From: Caballeronia temeraria
Lineage (GTDB): Bacteria > Pseudomonadota > Gammaproteobacteria > Burkholderiales > Burkholderiaceae
Direction: 5' to 3'
Length of the DNA stretch: 64,000 bases
Assembly: GCF_001544795.2 (NCBI RefSeq)
Contig: NZ_FCOI02000016.1
Location: 98,865 to 162,864, forward strand
Under the pieces are notes generated by a model. It had not been told where the DNA came from. It saw nothing but the letters and a program-made list of their open reading frames with translations, and searched no databases. This document shows, piece after piece, positions 62,577 to 64,000 of the stretch; the first letter of the stretch is position 1, and the number at the start of each line of letters is the position of its first letter. Both the position numbers and the translations under genes were made by a program.

Positions 62577-64000
62577 GTGAATAACACGCATAAGGTGGTT
62601 TGGAGTCAGGCGCAGGGGGAGTGGGTCGTCGTATCGGAAGTCGCTCGAAGCAGGGGGAAGGGCACGAAGCGATCGGTAGTCCTGGTTGCATCGGCGGTGG
62701 CAGGGTTTGCGGGTGGGACTGCGCATGCGATCGATGCGAATAGCTATATAAATGGTGTGTTCGGCCCGAACAATAACTGCTTTTCGTCAACAAGCGGAGG
62801 TTCGCAGTCCGGCGCGGTTTGCGACAGCAGTGGCATGACGGGAGCGGGCTTTGTAGCCTTCGATCAGGCGGCCCTGGTGGGAGCCTATGCGCTCGCAACA
62901 GACTCCAACACGCTTCGATTCGGGACTGCTGGTGCAGACCAGATAACGATCAGCACAGACCCCAATTCAGGTGTCACGACAATCAACGCGTTCGCACCGG
63001 TCAACATGAACCGGAACAAGATCACGGGTTTGCTGAGCGGCTCGGTGAGTACAGGTAGCACAGACGCTATCAACGGTGGCCAGCTTTTCACTGTGTCCAG
63101 CTCTATGTCCTCAGGTCTGAGTACGGCTTTGAGCGGAGTGAGTTCGCTTTCGACGGGCATGAGCACGGTGACTTCTAACGTGAGCTCGTTGTCGACGGGC
63201 ATGAGCACCGTAACGTCCAACGTCAGTTCACTGTCGACGGGCATGAGCACGGTGACGTCCAACGTGAGCTCGTTGTCGACGGGCATGAGCACCGTAACGT
63301 CCAACGTGAGCTCGCTGTCGATCGGCATGAGCACCATAACGTCCAATGTGAGTTCGCTGTCGACGGGCATGAGCACCGTAACGTCAAGCGTGAACTCGCT
63401 GTCGACGGGTATGAGCACGGTGACATCCAACGTGAGCTCGTTGTCGACCGGCATGAGCACCGTGACGTCCAACGTGAGCTCGTTGTCGACCGGCATGAGC
63501 ACCGTGACGTCCAACGTCAGTTCGCTGTCGACCGGTATGAGCACCATAACGTCCAATGTGAGCTCACTGTCGACGGGCATGAGCACCGTAACGTCCAGCG
63601 TGAACTCGCTGTCGACGGGTATGAGCACCATAACGTCCAACGTGAACTCGCTGTCGACGAATGTGAGCACGGTGACCTCCAGTGTGACTTCGCTGTCGAC
63701 AGGTCTCGATTCGCTCTCTGCTTCGGCTTCGACGGGGCTGAGCACGGTAACGTCCAGCGTCGATTCTCTCTCGACCGGCTTGAGTACCGTGACGTCCGAT
63801 GTAAGTTCCCTCTCGACGGGCATGAGCACCGTAACGTCCAGCGTGAACTCGCTGTCGACGGGTATGAGCACCGTAACGTCCAACGTGAACTCGCTGTCGA
63901 CGAATGTGAGCACGGTGACCTCTAGTGTGACTTCGCTGTCGACGGGTCTCGATTCGCTCTCTGCTTCGGCTTCGACGGGGCTGAGCACGGTAACGTCCAG
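62577..64000 (+). CDS. Trimeric autotransporter adhesin (partial)
   Basis: The frame starts at GTG 62577 with CGAGG upstream and runs off the right edge (about 474 codons seen). Residues 1-35 are an extended signal peptide region (HKVVWSQAQGEWVVVSEVAR), followed by the hydrophobic core and a probable signal-peptidase site near AHA-ID. A non-repetitive head of about 120 residues contains a coiled-coil neck motif (TDAINGGQLF). From about residue 187 the stalk is a 14-residue repeat, STGMSTVTSNVSSL. The C-terminal beta-barrel anchor lies beyond the window. Such proteins are type Vc secreted surface adhesins. Confidence 0.88.
   Translation, partial: MNNTHKVVWSQAQGEWVVVSEVARSRGKGTKRSVVLVASAVAGFAGGTAHAIDANSYINGVFGPNNNCFSSTSGGSQSGAVCDSSGMTGAGFVAFDQAALVGAYALATDSNTLRFGTAGADQITISTDPNSGVTTINAFAPVNMNRNKITGLLSGSVSTGSTDAINGGQLFTVSSSMSSGLSTALSGVSSLSTGMSTVTSNVSSLSTGMSTVTSNVSSLSTGMSTVTSNVSSLSTGMSTVTSNVSSLSIGMSTITSNVSSLSTGMSTVTSSVNSLSTGMSTVTSNVSSLSTGMSTVTSNVSSLSTGMSTVTSNVSSLSTGMSTITSNVSSLSTGMSTVTSSVNSLSTGMSTITSNVNSLSTNVSTVTSSVTSLSTGLDSLSASASTGLSTVTSSVDSLSTGLSTVTSDVSSLSTGMSTVTSSVNSLSTGMSTVTSNVNSLSTNVSTVTSSVTSLSTGLDSLSASASTGLSTVTS
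63141..64000 (+). repeat. 42-bp coding repeat array of the adhesin stalk
   Basis: Roughly twenty copies of a 42-bp unit encode 14 residues each. Hydrophobic positions spaced 4-3-4-3 give a heptad coiled coil. The copies differ mostly at synonymous sites and at Asn/Ser. A 243-bp block starting CTGTCGACGA recurs (63651 and 63894), including an 11-residue insertion unit (GLDSLSASAS). Confidence 0.9.

Noticed and set aside
62885..63988. A minus-strand repetitive frame (VTVLMPVDSELTLD repeats) opposite the adhesin
   Set aside because: It is the mirror of the 42-bp repeat; the plus frame has a ribosome site, signal region and neck motif, the minus frame has none.
63141..64000. Regular 42-bp repeats considered as a CRISPR array
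   Set aside because: There are no unique spacers; the repeats are contiguous, in frame and encode a coiled coil.
1..64000. Insertion sequences, prophage genes, tRNA genes and attachment sites
   Set aside because: I found no transposase, integrase or tRNA-like cloverleaf by eye; a tRNAscan or ISfinder run could overturn this.

Overview
The window is GC-rich, tightly packed bacterial DNA with the gene content of a beta-proteobacterium of the family Burkholderiaceae, most likely the Paraburkholderia/Caballeronia group (inference from protein style). Pointers are an intracellular polyhydroxybutyrate depolymerase and a phasin, a phosphoketolase, many LysR and IclR regulators beside short catabolic operons, ACS-type MFS carriers and a trimeric autotransporter. 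No rRNA, tRNA, insertion sequence, prophage or CRISPR array was seen. The mix of accessory catabolism suggests a secondary chromosome, but no replication gene is present to prove it. Two genes are cut by the window edges: a membrane-anchored coiled-coil protein at the left and a large adhesin at the right.

Layout. 1-5.1 kb: edge gene, then a LysR regulator divergent from mmsA-mmsB (valine catabolism), then a small membrane protein. 5.1-11.5 kb: glycogen synthesis genes glgC-glgA followed by a short-chain dehydrogenase and a dihydrolipoyl-dehydrogenase-like flavoprotein, with pdxY divergent. 11.5-15.7 kb: two overlapping IclR regulators divergent from a metallo-beta-lactamase-fold protein and an MFS carrier, with paired palindromes in the shared promoter. 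15.7-20 kb: miscellaneous genes (hypothetical, DinB, alpha/beta hydrolase, TPR-glycosyltransferase, lipoprotein) and a strongly folded candidate small RNA at 17.83-17.90 kb. 20.2-29 kb: a probable catabolic cluster with a shikimate-dehydrogenase-like gene, a SulP transporter, and a plus-strand run of two ketosteroid-dehydrogenase-type flavoproteins, a NIPSNAP protein, a sugar-isomerase-like TIM barrel and an IclR regulator; related palindromes lie in front of its transcription units. 29-31.1 kb: a toxin-antitoxin pair and a cytochrome P450. 31.1-34.7 kb: an XRE-cupin regulator divergent from an ALDH7 dehydrogenase and a DAO-type oxidase (probably lysine/pipecolate breakdown), with a clear promoter plus a perfect 26-bp operator-like palindrome.

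34.9-40.4 kb: thioesterase, LysR, CaiB-type CoA-transferase, HMG-CoA-lyase-type lyase and MFS carrier, a plausible unit for uptake, CoA activation and cleavage of a branched hydroxy-dicarboxylate. 40.4-48.9 kb: phosphoketolase (TTG start), a GT34-like glycosyltransferase and the 1457-residue helicase Lhr. 48.9-56 kb: a small peptide with a double-glycine leader-like motif, a non-RD Ser/Thr kinase with a periplasmic tail, a methyltransferase, a phasin, small proteins, an FNR/CRP regulator and a glutathione transferase. 56-60 kb: phaZ and an EF-hand protein/response regulator/histidine kinase operon. 60-64 kb: small secreted and DUF3303 proteins, a BKACE (DUF849) enzyme, an AT-richer 0.5-kb gap and the start of the adhesin, whose stalk is a 42-bp repeat array running off the window.

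The most interesting parts are the candidate small RNA, the two-flavoprotein cluster with its shared operator, the orphan double-glycine peptide, and the EF-hand/two-component operon.
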